A stretch of 64,000 bases of DNA from assembly GCA_010015655.1 (NCBI GenBank), contig ML976687.1, positions 553,965-617,964 of the forward strand. The letters are read 5' to 3'. The position numbers were made by a program, and so were the translations under genes. Origin of the DNA: Bimuria novae-zelandiae CBS 107.79 (Eukaryota; Ascomycota; Dothideomycetes; Pleosporales; Didymosphaeriaceae). Under the pieces are notes generated by a model that was not told the DNA's origin, did not search any database, and worked only from the letters and a program-made list of their open reading frames with translations. Below, in pieces: positions 1 to 11,904 of this stretch; the first letter of the stretch is position 1; each line of letters opens with the position of its first letter.

Positions 1-143
1 AAGAAAATACAAGAAAAGGAAGGATTGACGATGACTGGCTGGCTCTGTGGGTCGAGCAGGTATTTCCGAAACGATAATAGCGTGTGGGGCGAGTATCCTC
101 CTCTTTCTCAAAGCGTCTCCGCAAAACTGGGCACGCCCCTCTA

Positions 144-180
144 ACAAGGGTGTGGACGGAGTGGGTCGGCCGCCCTCCCT
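144..180 (+). repeat. Left arm of 37-bp inverted repeat flanking the HET gene
   Basis: The reverse complement of this stretch matches 2631-2667 at 34 of 37 positions. The outer end reads ACAAGGGTGTGG and the inner end is GC-rich (GGTCGGCCGCCCTCCCT). Its position, facing a partner 2.5 kb away with one intact gene between, resembles the terminal inverted repeat (TIR) of a DNA transposon or a pair of MITE ends. Clean target-site duplications are not visible. Farther left, 80-95 is a 16-bp match to the terminus of the pogo-like element at 52.4-54.3 kb, perhaps a remnant. Nothing else is recognisable in 1-524. Confidence 0.7.
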
Positions 181-524
181 GTTTGAGGTGGCAATACTCA
201 GTACCAAGATACTTTTGTGACGCCTAGATTTCAATTGTAAGCATGCTGACACAAACTAGTCGCTCCGTATCTGCACTAGTTCATCGTTCAAGCTACACGA
301 TGAACTTCATGCTGCATTTTACTATAGTTATTATCGAGATCTTCCCTATAACGTGTAGCTCTGCTAGAGCTGACGAATTCCTTGAGATCTTTGTATAAAT
401 TCTTTTATTACAAACGCCAATTGTAGGAGCTTGAGATTTCCAGCTAGGCCAATTTCTGCCATCTATAATTTGTAAATCAACTAGGATAGAAAGCATCTCC
501 CCTGCAAAGGCTTGAAGGGAGACC

Positions 525-2336
525 CTAGTAGTAAGGGGAAGTGAGCTCCTGAAGCTCATCAAGCGTGACAATAAGACGTATTGAATTCCTTCCGTCATGA
601 TACCTCAACATAGACTGTTCTTCCATACCCTGAGCAAAGACCGACACATCTTGATCTGCACCAAGTATCATTGCTCTTCCAACTAGGACGTATCCATCAT
701 TCTCCACCTTAACAACTGCCGCGACAGCGGAGTCGATGAATCGACATATAACATTCCCCGCCGTAGTATTTGACGGAGCGAAGCAAAATTTGCCTCCGAA
801 CTGGCCACCTACTAAGAATTTCCGGATGGGGGAAGTCTCCGGTTCTGACGAGCGCACGCGAAACAGTCTCCTGATATACGCCTTCAAGCAATTTCTTTCA
901 CCTGAGCTAGTTCTGGAAGAATGGTATTCTCCGGTGTCCTTTGATTGATGTGCTAGGATGCCAGACAGAATCGGCTTGACGAAACCTGGATGTGCCCACC
1001 ACATGTCTCCAGGTTCTGGCTCAACAGGACCAATAACAGTACCATATGTTATACCCACAATCTCCAGCTTTGTTCTCTTAAGCAATTCTTTAAATCCTAC
1101 ATCTTGAAAGAGACTCGTTCGCTCAGATAAGCTCGTCGACAATCCAAATAAGGCTCGTTGTATCAACTCGCTATCATGTACGTTTGACCACGTTCGACCT
1201 CCGCCCCGTAGTTCTGAGCATGAATGACTTAAGGCATGCAAAGCAACATCACAATACACTTCTTCCAGGCTCTTAGTATAGTCGGGCACGATCTGGCCGT
1301 TCCTGCAGTCGGAGGCAAGTCCAATCATGCCATACACCTTATCTCTAAGATCGGAACATGAGGAGAGTTCACTGAACTTCATCAGTTTCATCAGTGTTAA
1401 ATCATGAGTCTGAGAGATCCAACTTCTTCGCAGGTGAAGGATTCGAAATCCGGGAATCATAAGCAGACTTTCCATGGTCAAGCCTTGGCGGAGGATGCGC
1501 CCACAGAGAATGTAGAACTTGGCGCTATCAACCGAGATGTTCCCGAGACGTATGGATATATTTTCCCCAAGGACAACCTCTTGGATAATCCAGGTTCGAT
1601 GCCAATAACCGAGAGAACATAGGGCTTCAACATCTGTGTACGAGATACAGATATCTGAATTCTTCGGTTCATGAACCCATGTTGAGAAAGCTGCAATAGA
1701 GGTTTTGCCAGCCTTTGGGAAAGATATATCTCCGCTAAGCAAGTGCGAATCATCCTGATCCAGTTCCAAGGCGTTTATCTCGTTCCAGTCACTCGTTAAA
1801 TCTCGATAAAATGGAGCAGCTAGCCCGGAGGTATTCGACATCATCTTGAGTAGTTTCATAATTCCCCCAAAATTCGTATTTCCATCTTCTCTCCCAAGCC
1901 AGCAGATCACATCGGCATTGCGGTAGATCGAGCCCATCATCGAGACTTGATTTCCACACTCGATCTTATCGTCTTGGTTGATACAAAGAGCATCAATCCA
2001 TAACCTCTCACCACCAGTGTCTTTCCTAGGATCCCATGGCGCAGACAGGAAGCTGTGTTGAGCGCAATGATCGCCCAGATCTTGTCTTAAGTGCCACAGC
2101 GCGGACCAGAGATTTTGCCGTACAGAAACCTCCTCCCCATTTATTGTAATGAGCTTTTGATCATCCACAGGTCCCCATTCATACGATAATGCTTTGTACT
2201 CGGGCTCGTCGTTGATATTTGTATGGGTCAAGCGGCAACAGATTTGGGAGTCTTTTGAACCAGGCTCCAGGATCAGGATCCGTATTCCACCATCAGGATG
2301 CAGTGGCTGGTAGATTGCACCCTCATTCTTCGGCAT
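525..2336 (-). CDS. HET-domain protein (heterokaryon incompatibility family)
   Basis: A single-exon gene of 603 aa. The N-terminal part has the three HET blocks in order: YKALSYEWG at about residues 47-55, LWIDALCINQDD at 112-123 and YRNADVICWLG at 138-148. HET domains (PF06985) in filamentous ascomycetes trigger cell death after fusion with a genetically different partner or take part in NLR-like recognition; several are TIR-like. The C-terminal 400 residues have no domain I recognise, as is usual for the family. The frame is intact and the base composition is normal, in contrast to the RIP-damaged LINE 0.5 kb upstream of its start. The start is the ATG at 2336, 10 residues before the first alignable HET sequence. 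The gene lies between the inverted repeats at 144-180 and 2631-2667. The specificity partner is unknown. Confidence 0.92.
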   Translation of the reverse strand: MPKNEGAIYQPLHPDGGIRILILEPGSKDSQICCRLTHTNINDEPEYKALSYEWGPVDDQKLITINGEEVSVRQNLWSALWHLRQDLGDHCAQHSFLSAPWDPRKDTGGERLWIDALCINQDDKIECGNQVSMMGSIYRNADVICWLGREDGNTNFGGIMKLLKMMSNTSGLAAPFYRDLTSDWNEINALELDQDDSHLLSGDISFPKAGKTSIAAFSTWVHEPKNSDICISYTDVEALCSLGYWHRTWIIQEVVLGENISIRLGNISVDSAKFYILCGRILRQGLTMESLLMIPGFRILHLRRSWISQTHDLTLMKLMKFSELSSCSDLRDKVYGMIGLASDCRNGQIVPDYTKSLEEVYCDVALHALSHSCSELRGGGRTWSNVHDSELIQRALFGLSTSLSERTSLFQDVGFKELLKRTKLEIVGITYGTVIGPVEPEPGDMWWAHPGFVKPILSGILAHQSKDTGEYHSSRTSSGERNCLKAYIRRLFRVRSSEPETSPIRKFLVGGQFGGKFCFAPSNTTAGNVICRFIDSAVAAVVKVENDGYVLVGRAMILGADQDVSVFAQGMEEQSMLRYHDGRNSIRLIVTLDELQELTSPYY

Positions 2337-2630
2337 GGTCAGAATAAGATTTTAGTAATAGGGATTTTCCAAAAAATATGTTTTGAGGTGAGAAGAAGAT
2401 TGAGAGAAAAGGCAAGCACACAAAAGCCAGCTGGCCGTAGTTGGGTTTCAAGGCAGCAGTGTCTTGGCGTTGTGGCTCAGCATGAACTCTTGCTGTGTTC
2501 TGGCCGGAAGCCGATTTTGCAATCGACCGTAGTAATCTACAAGAGCTAATGCAGGGTTTGAGAAGCATGCCCTAAGGATGATAGCAAACAGTATTAAAGT
2601 GGCGTGGCATTTAATGTCACAATTGCTAGC

Positions 2631-2667
2631 AGGGAGGGCGGCCGACCCGCTCCGGCCACACTCTTGT
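2631..2667 (-). repeat. Right arm of 37-bp inverted repeat flanking the HET gene
   Basis: Partner of 144-180 with three mismatches; it ends CCACACTCTTGT on the + strand. It sits 295 bp upstream of the HET start codon. The rest of 2337-2852 is non-coding: the HET promoter side, then a GC-rich patch near 2795-2815 and a short run of GATTTCGGTCA-like repeats up to the LINE insertion point. Confidence 0.7.
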
Positions 2668-3049
2668 AAATGTTTCAATTTGTATAGAGAACAAGTAGGT
2701 AGAGGTACATGTGGCGCAGCTTGTAACTTCGCCACTTTCCAAGCCTTATGTACCCCCCCTGCAAGCGCTATTGCCTATTCGGTAAAGCGCCTTTCCAGCG
2801 GCCGCGCGCGCAGAATAACCGAAGTGTAAGAACCGGAAACCGATTTCGGTCAGAAACCGATACTGGTGACGAGAACCAGCTCGACCGAGGGAACGCTCTG
2901 AGGATTTCGGTCAGGAGGATTTTCATCAGGCGCGATTTGGAAAGGAAAGAGGAGGGAATATTCAAATAGGGGAGGGACGCGTGATAGAGACAGGGGAGAG
3001 TAACGCGCGCGCGACGCGCTAATTAGCCTAAATATATAAGAAAACTAAG

Positions 3050-4540
3050 AAAGCTACTAAACTTTATTATAAAAATACGCAGCACGAAACTAATTTAAGT
3101 AAGTTTAATAATATAAATAAAAATAATTACGTAAACTTTAAGCTACTTAGGGTCCTATAACTAAACTATACATAGAGGATACCTAAAGGACTAGTTAAGG
3201 GTAAAGTAATAAATAAAAATATAGAATACACGAGGGCGCGTAATAAAATTAAAGGCTAATACGTAAAAAGAATACTAGTAGTAATACTAGAAGCTTTAAA
3301 AGACCTTAAGATAGTTAACTTAGTACTAAAAGTAAATAACTAAGAGCTTAAGATAGCGGTTAAAGATATAATAAAAAAGCCAGCTAATACTAAGATATAA
3401 CTTATAAATGCTAAGGCCTAATTAGTAGAACTTTTAGGCAAGTTAAAAACCTAAATAATAACTAATAGATTACTATCTTATATAAACGTAGCACGTACGC
3501 TACTAAGTAGTTAACTTAGTAACTTATAGACCCTTTCTAAAATAATAATACTAATAATAATAACTAACACGCCCTATTATACGATAGACACCTTTAAAAT
3601 AGAAAAAATAGATAAATAAGAGGCTTAAATAAAAAAGATCTAAAAAGCTATTAAGTAAAAGCTTAAAATAATTAAAAGTAAAAAGAAATAGTAGTGCGTA
3701 GCGGTAGTAAAAGACCCTAAAAATACTAATAAGATTAGGATTCTATATAGGAGTAAGAAGAAGTTAAGAGAGGTTAAGGAAGTAGTATAGAAAACTATAG
3801 TAAAAGGTATAAAAATCCTCCGCGACTAACTATACCTAGTATAAATTAATAACATAAACCGCATATTAGTCTTAAATAAGTATAATAAAGTACGTCAGGA
3901 GGCTATATAAGCCTTAGGGGAGGAAAATAAAGTGTAAATTATAAAGATAAACTAGCTAAATAAAAAAGACTTAGGCAAGGCATATAGATCTATAGTTATA
4001 TATATAAAGAGAAGTAGTAAAGCGGCGCGACCCTTCTAAAGATAATATTTTTATATTAATAGAGAATATGCGTATACTAGGAAGTTTAAGCCCTACGTAG
4101 GTCCTGTGTAATGCTATAAATATTAGTAATTAGGATATAAAGCCTTTACGTGCACAGGGTAATAGACCTATATAAAATATATAATACTAAGTTACTACTA
4201 TAAAGAATATTAATTTAAAATCCTAAAGTATATATTTTATAGAGGGTCCCACGAATCCTTCTTAAAGAACTATTAAATACTATACCTTAGCTATAATAAA
4301 TAGACTACTCTAAATTTTCTAGCTTAATATAAGAAAGCGGAGAATAGTATAGTATAATATAATAAATAATAAATAACTATAGTAATATAGTATGCTAGCG
4401 ATCGCGGAGTCTTATATATAATAAAATAAGAAAGGCGAGCTACTTACGACTCTTATAAAATATTTAAACTAAATAAAGCTTATACTAATAATATAAAAAG
4501 AGGGTAAATAGCTAATTTAGAGCATAATATAGATTAAAAG
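3050..4540 (+). pseudogene. LINE 1 ORF1 (gag-like) remnant
   Basis: No open frame remains. The stretch precedes the endonuclease region. At about 4100-4270 a broken translation shows CYKY...LGYKAFTCT followed by ...GSHESFLKNY, which resembles the CCHC zinc knuckles at the end of ORF1 in Tad1-like LINEs. Assignment rests on position plus this residue pattern; stop codons interrupt it throughout. Confidence 0.5.
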
Positions 4541-4559
4541 AGATATTAAGGCTAAGTAG

Positions 4560-7500
4560 GTGGCAGTAAACTTATTAGACCTTATAGTAGCGGTACTACG
4601 GCTTTATAATAGACACCTCTTAGTCATGTCTGTGTACGTAGATGGCACGAATGCACGAGCGCTGGCAGACTCTACCAGCACGCTCCATGCCCTGATCCAG
4701 CAACAACGGAATCGTATACGGACGCGTACAGTTGTGATACTGGTTGGTGATTTCAACCAGCACGACGCACTGTGGGGAGGAGACAATGTAGTTGCACACT
4801 AAAGGGGAGAAGTAGACCTGATTATTAACTTAATAGACAGCTATTATCTGTAAAGCCTGCTTCTATGCGGCATAAAGACCTAGCACTATAGGGATTAAGA
4901 GAGCACGATTAACCTAGTGCTTGCTTCTATAGAGCTGGCGGAGGACCTGACGTGATGTAGAATACACAGGACTAACTATAGTTCTAATTACAGCGTAATT
5001 AAGACAACATTTGACGTAAATACACCGCCTTAGAGGGACGAGAGGAGGCTCTTTTTTAAAAATACACTATAGAAAGAGATAAAATAAAGAATTACTAAAA
5101 TACTAAACTCTAAACTAGTAATAAGGGATACTTAATACTAAGTAAATTATTTAATAAAGGTAGTACTTAAGGTAGTCTATAGTCTTACCCTAATAATAAA
5201 GCTATTACTATATATAAGAAGGTAGTAGATATAATAGCCTAGTATACTAGCAGGTTACATAACCTCGCGTATAATGCGTAACTACCTTACGCCCTAGTGC
5301 GGCTGTCCGCGCACCTAGCGTAGTTACTTTAAATAGATAGTTATTCTCCTCTAACAAGCGCACAAAAGCGCTGCGAGTCTATATACCTATAGTCTCCTTA
5401 TCTTAGTGTAACTAAAATAGAGCTAACTTACCTTATCTACTCTTTTAATATAGGAGCCCGCGCTCGTCCTTATAGTAGACGTTAGACCTAACCTAGCTAT
5501 AGAGGGTGTATATATATTAGAGAAACTAGGCAAGGGCGCGGCGTTAGGCTAGCTAACTTAACTTAGCTATAGAAGAGAAAGTAAAGAAAGCTATAAAATA
5601 ATTTTATAATATAGTATAATAATAGTAAAAGTCTTATTAAAATAACTTCCTTATAAAAGATAGGAATATATAGAAGGCCACTAAATACTTTTAGCTAGGT
5701 AAAAAGGCTAAATTTAGTAAAATCCTGCCCTTAACTAGGGAAGATAGGACTATAATAGAGAAACTATAAGAGTAAGTAAAAGAAATACTTTCTACCTTTT
5801 TTCTACTACTACTACTAAAAATAATTAAGGAGGAGGGAGAGAGACACTAAAAAAGGTAACTACCTATATTACTACTAGACCTCAAAAAGATAAAACGGGT
5901 AGTAAATAAGATAAAACTATAAAAAGCGCCTAGCGAAGACGGTCTGCCGGCAGGAGTATAGAAATAGATATAGCTAATAGTTAAATAGGACATACTACGC
6001 TTATTTTAAACCTCTATAAACAAGGGCTAATTACTAACTTAGTAATTAAACGCTAGGATTATTCCCCTAAAAAAGCCTAAAAAGGATAACTATACTAAAG
6101 TAAAGGCTTAGTAACTAATCTTACTATTATTAATACTAAGAAAGATAATAGAAGCGGTGCTTATAAAAAGAATATTATATATAGTAGAAGAGTATAGCCT
6201 TCTCCCTATAAACTACTTTAGGGCTAGAAAGAAGCGTTTAGCCAAGTAAGCGCTACTATTACTATAGGAGTATATATATTAAGTATAAAGGTAGTAAAAG
6301 GTGCTTAGTTTTATTAGTTTTAATATTAAAGGTGCATATAACGGTGTGTGTAAAGATAAGCTAATATAAAGACTTTACGCTAAAGGGATCTCTTAAATTC
6401 TAACGCGTTAAGTAGACGCTTTTTACTTTAAGTAAATAGTAAATATTATAATAAATAGACTATTATTAGAGAAGAGAGACCTGCTATAGGTAAGACTATT
6501 ATAGGGTTTATTACTATTACTTATTCTCTTTTTCTTCTTTAACGCCGACCTTATCTAGGGATAGATTAATAGAGATAAGAAATTAACTATATTTATAAAT
6601 AACTTTAGTATATAGATAACAGGTTACTTAGTTATAGATAACTATAAGGGGCTCTAAAAGATTATTAGCTATATAAGTAGCTAGGAAAAGTAGAGTAGCG
6701 TAACCTTTAAGGCAGATAAAACGACTCTAATATACTTTATATAAAATAAGGGGTAGAGCTGCACCTAATTAATTTAAATAAAAGGCTAAAAAGTTAAGCT
6801 AGGAGACGAGGTAAAAATCCTAAAGGTTATTATAAATATAGAGCTCTAATATAAGAAGCATGTAGTAGGAGTAGTAATATAAAAACTAAAAATAGTAATA
6901 GCACTTTTCTAGCTAAAGAACCTATTATCTTAGATAGCACAATAGTTATTTAAAGCTATAGTAAAACTAGTTATAGACTACGTATTATATGTATAGTAGT
7001 ATGTAGTAAAGTATACCCTATTAGTATTTTAAAATATCTAGAGGATAGGTGTAAAGGCTATTATTAACTACTTTTAAATAATAGCTATAGTAATTATAAA
7101 GGCCGAAGCAAGTATATATATAGTAATAAAATAATATAGCTATAAAGTAATAAAGCTTTAGGTTAACGTCTACTCCTTGCCTAGGACGAACCCGCTAACA
7201 TAGTTACGTTTTAAGCTATTTATAAAGTTTATTTTACCTTTTTAGATAGTAGCCTTAGCGTATAAAGATATAGACACTAGTTATATAAAAATAATTATAT
7301 TTTATATAATTAGCCCGTAGAGCAAGCGCATTACGACTATAATAAAACTAGACTTAAAAAAGGCTATAGCACTATTACACTAAAAAAATAAAATAAAAAT
7401 TATAACTAGCACGTTAGCGCGCTATAGTAATATTAAAGTAAAATAAGTAATACTAGATACCTAGTATAATAAGGCAAATAAACCCTATACTAGTTCTACT

Positions 7501-8560
7501 ACCCTAGGCCTAAGGGAAAAGTAGAACCCTTATATAGTAAAACTATTTACTATTATAGAAGCGCTAGAGGCTTTAAAGAGACTATACTATAGGTAAATTA
7601 TAATTTTTATAAAAAATCTAGCTACTCTTTAAGTAATTTACTGGCTAAAGAGTTAGTTAGGACAATATATTATCTAAAGAATTTACCATATAATCTAGGA
7701 CCTAGAGATATTAGAAAATAAAGTAGATCTTATATAGATTATAGCAAAATATAGCAACGCTCTTACAGATAAGGCAAAGAAAGTGTAATAGGTAAAGTTT
7801 CTAGTAAGACTACTAGCCTATAGATGGCTTATTTTCCTTTATTAGTTATGTTTTATTAGCATATGTAGCTTCCTAGAGAAGTGGTAACACCTAATTACTA
7901 GCGTATGCAGCTTCCCGGAGGCGCGGTGACCCCTAACTACTAGTATATACGCCCTTAGCGCTTATCCTTTGTAGATTATGCATATTATCACTTTTTAACC
8001 TTATCTTAGGTTTACAGAAAGTAGCAAAGAGGACTACGTAGGAGGGTAGTACGCCACCCGTGCGTTAGCTTTAAGCTAAATCAACCGTTATCAACACGAC
8101 AATGGAAAAAGCATAAGCAAAAAGGACTCTGCCAGACGGCACAGGAGCATATAGCAAGCGGATAGATGCAGCACTACCAGGACGACACACCCGTAAGTTA
8201 TACGACAACCTTAGCAGACAAGAAGCAACAGTGTTAGCATAGCTACGCACAGGGATAATACAGCTAAACGCATATCTCTACTAGATTAGAGCAGCGGATT
8301 CTAGGGCATGTACTTATAGTTATATAAAAACACTTAAGCACTTCCTCTTCCGATGCGCGCGATGGGACACGCTTAGGGAATAAATACTAGAGTAATTAGA
8401 CACGCTAAGGGGAAGCCTCTTATTCTACCTTAGAGGGAGAGCAAAGATAGACCTAGTTAAGATATAAATACTTAGTATAGAGGCAGTAAAAGCAATAATT
8501 TAATACGTAATAGTAAAAAAACGCCTAAAAATAGTAAGCAGAACATAAAAAAAAACTAAC
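4560..8560 (+). pseudogene. LINE 1 ORF2 remnant: endonuclease, reverse transcriptase, RNase H
   Basis: The endonuclease part (4560-5030) keeps VGDFNQHDALWGG, then DLIINLID and an SSNYSVIKTTFD block corresponding to the SDH region. The reverse transcriptase (about 5870-6650) reads through stops as SFISFNIKGAYNGV, FFFFNADLI and FINNFSI. The family forms are F-D-x-KGAYN and VDD, so both catalytic motifs carry D to N changes, as G-to-A RIP would produce. A degraded RNase H-like stretch follows at about 7440-7800. Near 8340-8385 the C-terminal zinc motif reads HFLFRCARWDTLR, typical of this clade. Dozens of stop codons make it non-functional. Confidence 0.8.
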
Positions 8561-9090
8561 TTTTTTACTTAGTAAGTTTTACTTTATTTACTAAAAAAAA
8601 ATACTAAATACTTAAGGGAATAGCCTTAAGATAACCTACTACTAACTACTTAAAAAGACTTTAAATATATAAAGTTAAAATAAATAAATATAAGAATAGT
8701 TATCTATAGGGGCTAAAGGGAGTTAGGTTACTATTATAAGCTCTAGTATATAGTTAGCGTAAAAAGGCCCTTTAGGCGAGTGAGCCGGGCGTAATAAATT
8801 AATTAATTAATCAATCAATCGATTTCGGTCACCACTGTAATGGGACTAAAGTGGAGTTTGTCTAGCCGTACAGCATTGTTGCTAGATATCCAGGCATTGT
8901 GGGCGTCACGTATCGTATGAGCAAACGCGCTAGAATATAACCTTACGATAACACAATTCGAGGTTCACACTGCCCCAGCAAGGTATACTATTCGATGTAG
9001 GCGGCTTCGATAGGGTTAGTCCCGAAGGGAACGCTTAATACTACCAACTACCATAAAGTCTTCCCGAAGTGTTCCACTGTCGAGCTTGGC

Positions 9091-10453
9091 TCAATTGTTC
9101 TTAGGTCTTGCGGCAATTATGGAGTCGCCAGTCTCCGCCGCGTACTTTCATATCTTGATGATTCCGAGCCCCGCAGAATCCAATAGGACACGCCATTCCC
9201 TCTCTAATCGCTCTTTGGCCGCGAGTGTGCTCAACATGTTCAGGTCGGCCAATGTAGCGCGCCAAGGGACCATTCCTTCATCGGGCAACACGATGTCGTC
9301 AATAAGCAGCACTGAGTCTTTGCTAAAAGCTGAAACAGTGTTTAGAAGAATTTCTCTCGCTTGCTGATCCTGATGATCATGAATAATGTTTCTCATATAG
9401 TACGCTCGAGCGCCTGTCCAACCTCATTAGCAGCTCGCTCAATTACATGACGGCGAACAATGCTTACCTTGTACAGGCTGTGGTGTGAAAAATTCATAGA
9501 CCATAGTGCCGATGCCAGGGTTGGCTTCCGCATTCCAAGCATCGATTACATGCTGCTGATCCTGCATGATAATCCTTCCTTTCAGACTTGGAAACCTGTT
9601 GCGGACCAGGACACATTGACTTCCAAGTGCACTTCCGATGTCCACGAATAGGATTGTTTCATCCGTAGTATCTTTACCAACTTCCTGCTCGAACGGATAG
9701 ACATCGACAAACTCGGGGAGACCTGACGCTCTAAAGGCATCCATGTCATGAAGAGGCGAAGATGCTCTGGATGGCGCTGGAGCCAGACGAACGGGTGTTG
9801 CTCAGTCAAATATCCGGACTGCCACGGGGAATCAATGACACTTGTTGGGTTCTTATAACCATGCGACTTGAGGTACTCCGGCAAGACTGTGAATGGCGGA
9901 TTCAAGACAGTGTTGCTGAATCCATGTAAGTAAACATGACAAAATTCAGGTAAAGCTCTTACAAGAATTCGATACCAACACTAAAGGGAGGTGTAAGTGC
10001 CTTCGTGACGTTGTTTACGACGAAGAGGTTTTTATCAGCCTCCTTGAGCCAATGGAAAGATTGGTAGAAGCGCAGAAGTAGTTCTGGAAGACACATTAGC
10101 CGACCATAGACTTTTCCAAAGTATCCAGAGATGTACCACTCACTAGTTAGAACAAGATCTACGCCTGTTTGTCTGGCGAGTTCTTCTGAGCTCAATGGGC
10201 TATTGCTTGCAGCGAGGACTTCAAACAGCTTGGTATCGACTCCGATACGGGCCATGGATGAATACAGAGTACCATATGCAATGAGATGGACACTGTCGCT
10301 TGGCCAGTGGACCGCCACACTCGCGCTGTACGCAGCTTCCCGAAACCGACGATGAAGGTCATCATTCTCCAGGATCGCAGAAGGTGGAGTGTTGCTTATA
10401 TCTTCAAGTTTCTGGACCAATGCTTGAGCCTCAGTGGGTGACATTGAAGCCAT
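9091..10453 (-). pseudogene. Family-2 O-methyltransferase pseudogene
   Basis: Four exons can be placed: 10453-10144, 10083-9963, 9915-9468 and 9413-9091, with GT-AG introns of 60, 47 and 54 bp. The product resembles fungal SAM-dependent O-methyltransferases (PF00891, sterigmatocystin OMT type): an N-terminal dimerisation region, VNNVTKALTPPF, a SAM motif FVDIGSALGSQC, MVYEFFTPQPV, MRNIIHDH and LLIDDIVLPDEG. Two lesions are seen. A one-base deletion near 9736-9745 shifts the frame between LRLFMTWM and AFRASGLPEF, and exon lengths are one base short of a multiple of three. A TGA at 9148 stands where the family usually has Trp, followed in frame by KYAAETGDSII and a further stop at 9091. Both cut or scramble the product. 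The start is taken as the ATG at 10453 (MASMSPTEAQ). Such enzymes often sit in secondary-metabolite clusters, but no cluster partner is seen here. Confidence 0.85.
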
Positions 10454-11622
10454 GACTGGAATGTCGTGCACTGATGAGACGAGAAAATCGCTGGTGCTCG
10501 CGAAAAAGAAAGGCCGGATCAAAGCTACACAGAAGCCTGTGAAAGTGGAAGCAATTTTAGTCTACGAATTTGTGTTAAGACAGAAATAGTGTTGGTTCTG
10601 CTCTCGTAACTGTGCCGCTTGCGCCAGTGGGTCAAAATCTCGTAATTGGACGAACTGTGCCGTATCTTAACGCCCAGTTCGGACGACGAGAAGAGGGTCC
10701 CAAATGACTCACCAGTGTGATGATAGTCTTCATCAACTGTTAGTGCGCTTGAAAAACTCCTTCCAGGACATCAATCAGTGATCCACAGCCTTGTTCACAG
10801 CTCAGACTTCGCCCTATTCGCGCTTTAGGACGCCCTATGAGAGGTGTAGCGGCCTGATTTCTGGAAAACAACATGGATCGTCTTTGAACTGAGTTTTATT
10901 TCCATAATGGATTAAGCTTTAGTCTTTTGGTTCCCCAATACAAGAGCGGTGTTGTGACTAAGTATCTCCCACGAACGAGGGCGTATTTATACATTCCCGC
11001 TATCCCAAGTCAACCAAGCCCAAGGCCTGGTAACGAGGAATATTATTAATTGACCACAAACAGCCACGCTAAGCCATTTAAAAGCCTTATCTACATTCTC
11101 CCGCATGCAATTGAACGCTAACAATCTTTTTTACAGCATTTCACTCCGCAGCTGATGAGTTATAACCGAAACCTTTGCAGTTCCTGTATGCGGGTACACT
11201 GTACGGTTTTTAAAATTCCCCATGCGGATACCCTGCCAGTACGTTTAGTTCCACATGCTGAGGCTTCTGAAGCTTTTTAGTGTCTCCCGCGGAAAGCTAA
11301 GAGTGGAATTGTGAAGCCCAGGATGAACGGGAATTGTCGAGTTTTTATGTTCCTATTCGCTCCACCACATTCCGCAACCCATCGCATGGATCTCGCGTTC
11401 CTTTTAATCTCAACATAGCGACGGTGACGAGGAATTTTGGACGAATCCATGTAGAAAACTCGCCTGGGCTTTTAGTCACGTCCTTCCAGCTCTCCGATCT
11501 TTTAAGTTGCGTACTAATCTAAGGGCAGATCTATAAAAGACAAGCACACGGGTAGATTGGTGAGGTTCATGCTCATGCCCACTCCACTCCGCAGCCCATA
11601 CAATCTTGTTCTCTATATTTTA
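10454..11622. other. Non-coding stretch with first TTTTAGTC-like motifs
   Basis: No convincing gene on either strand. From about 11270 the CTTTTTAGTG, CTTTTAGTCAC and ATTTTAGACC words seen in the large array at 17.55-19.3 kb begin. This places the left end of that array here, separated from the rest by the LINE at 11637-17539. Confidence 0.6.
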
Positions 11623-11904
11623 GACCTCAGCATCAGTAGTAGTAGTAGTATTAATTATCGTCCAGGAACGTAAAGTTCAAGCCTCCCATGGGGCATGGGG
11701 ACGCGCCGAGCAGCTGCTTTGGGGCCAGCCAAAGTAGTGAAGGCGTTTCTTGCTATAAAGCTATTGCCGTCTCTTGCAGCGGCTCGTGAGAGTCCGCCCC
11801 CCTCCGTGCGGGGGCTAAATCCTTGTCTTCTTGCCTATAGGCTGAGGTGTCTGGGTTTATCTATTATACATGTAGTCTAATAATAAGAGTAGAGTAGGAG
11901 CAGC

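Larger units (their letters stand above)
2853..8819 (+). mobile_element. LINE-type non-LTR retrotransposon 1 (Tad1-like), heavily RIP-mutated
   Basis: The candidate target-site duplication is CGATTTCGGTCA at 2841-2852 and 8820-8831. This gives 5967 bp, close to the other two LINEs here (5.9 and 6.0 kb). The 3' end is a short AATT/AATC tandem tail (about 8794-8819), a usual LINE ending in fungi. The body is AT-rich, almost lacks CA and TG dinucleotides and is full of TAG and TAA, as expected for RIP (C to T in CpA context on either strand). An unmutated island at about 4620-4800 keeps a readable endonuclease segment. A second GATTTCGGTCA copy near 2894 makes the exact 5' boundary less certain than the 3' one. 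Confidence 0.82.

Noticed and set aside
8794..8819. AATT/AATC repeat considered as an independent microsatellite
   Set aside because: Its position directly before the target duplication fits the LINE 3' tail.
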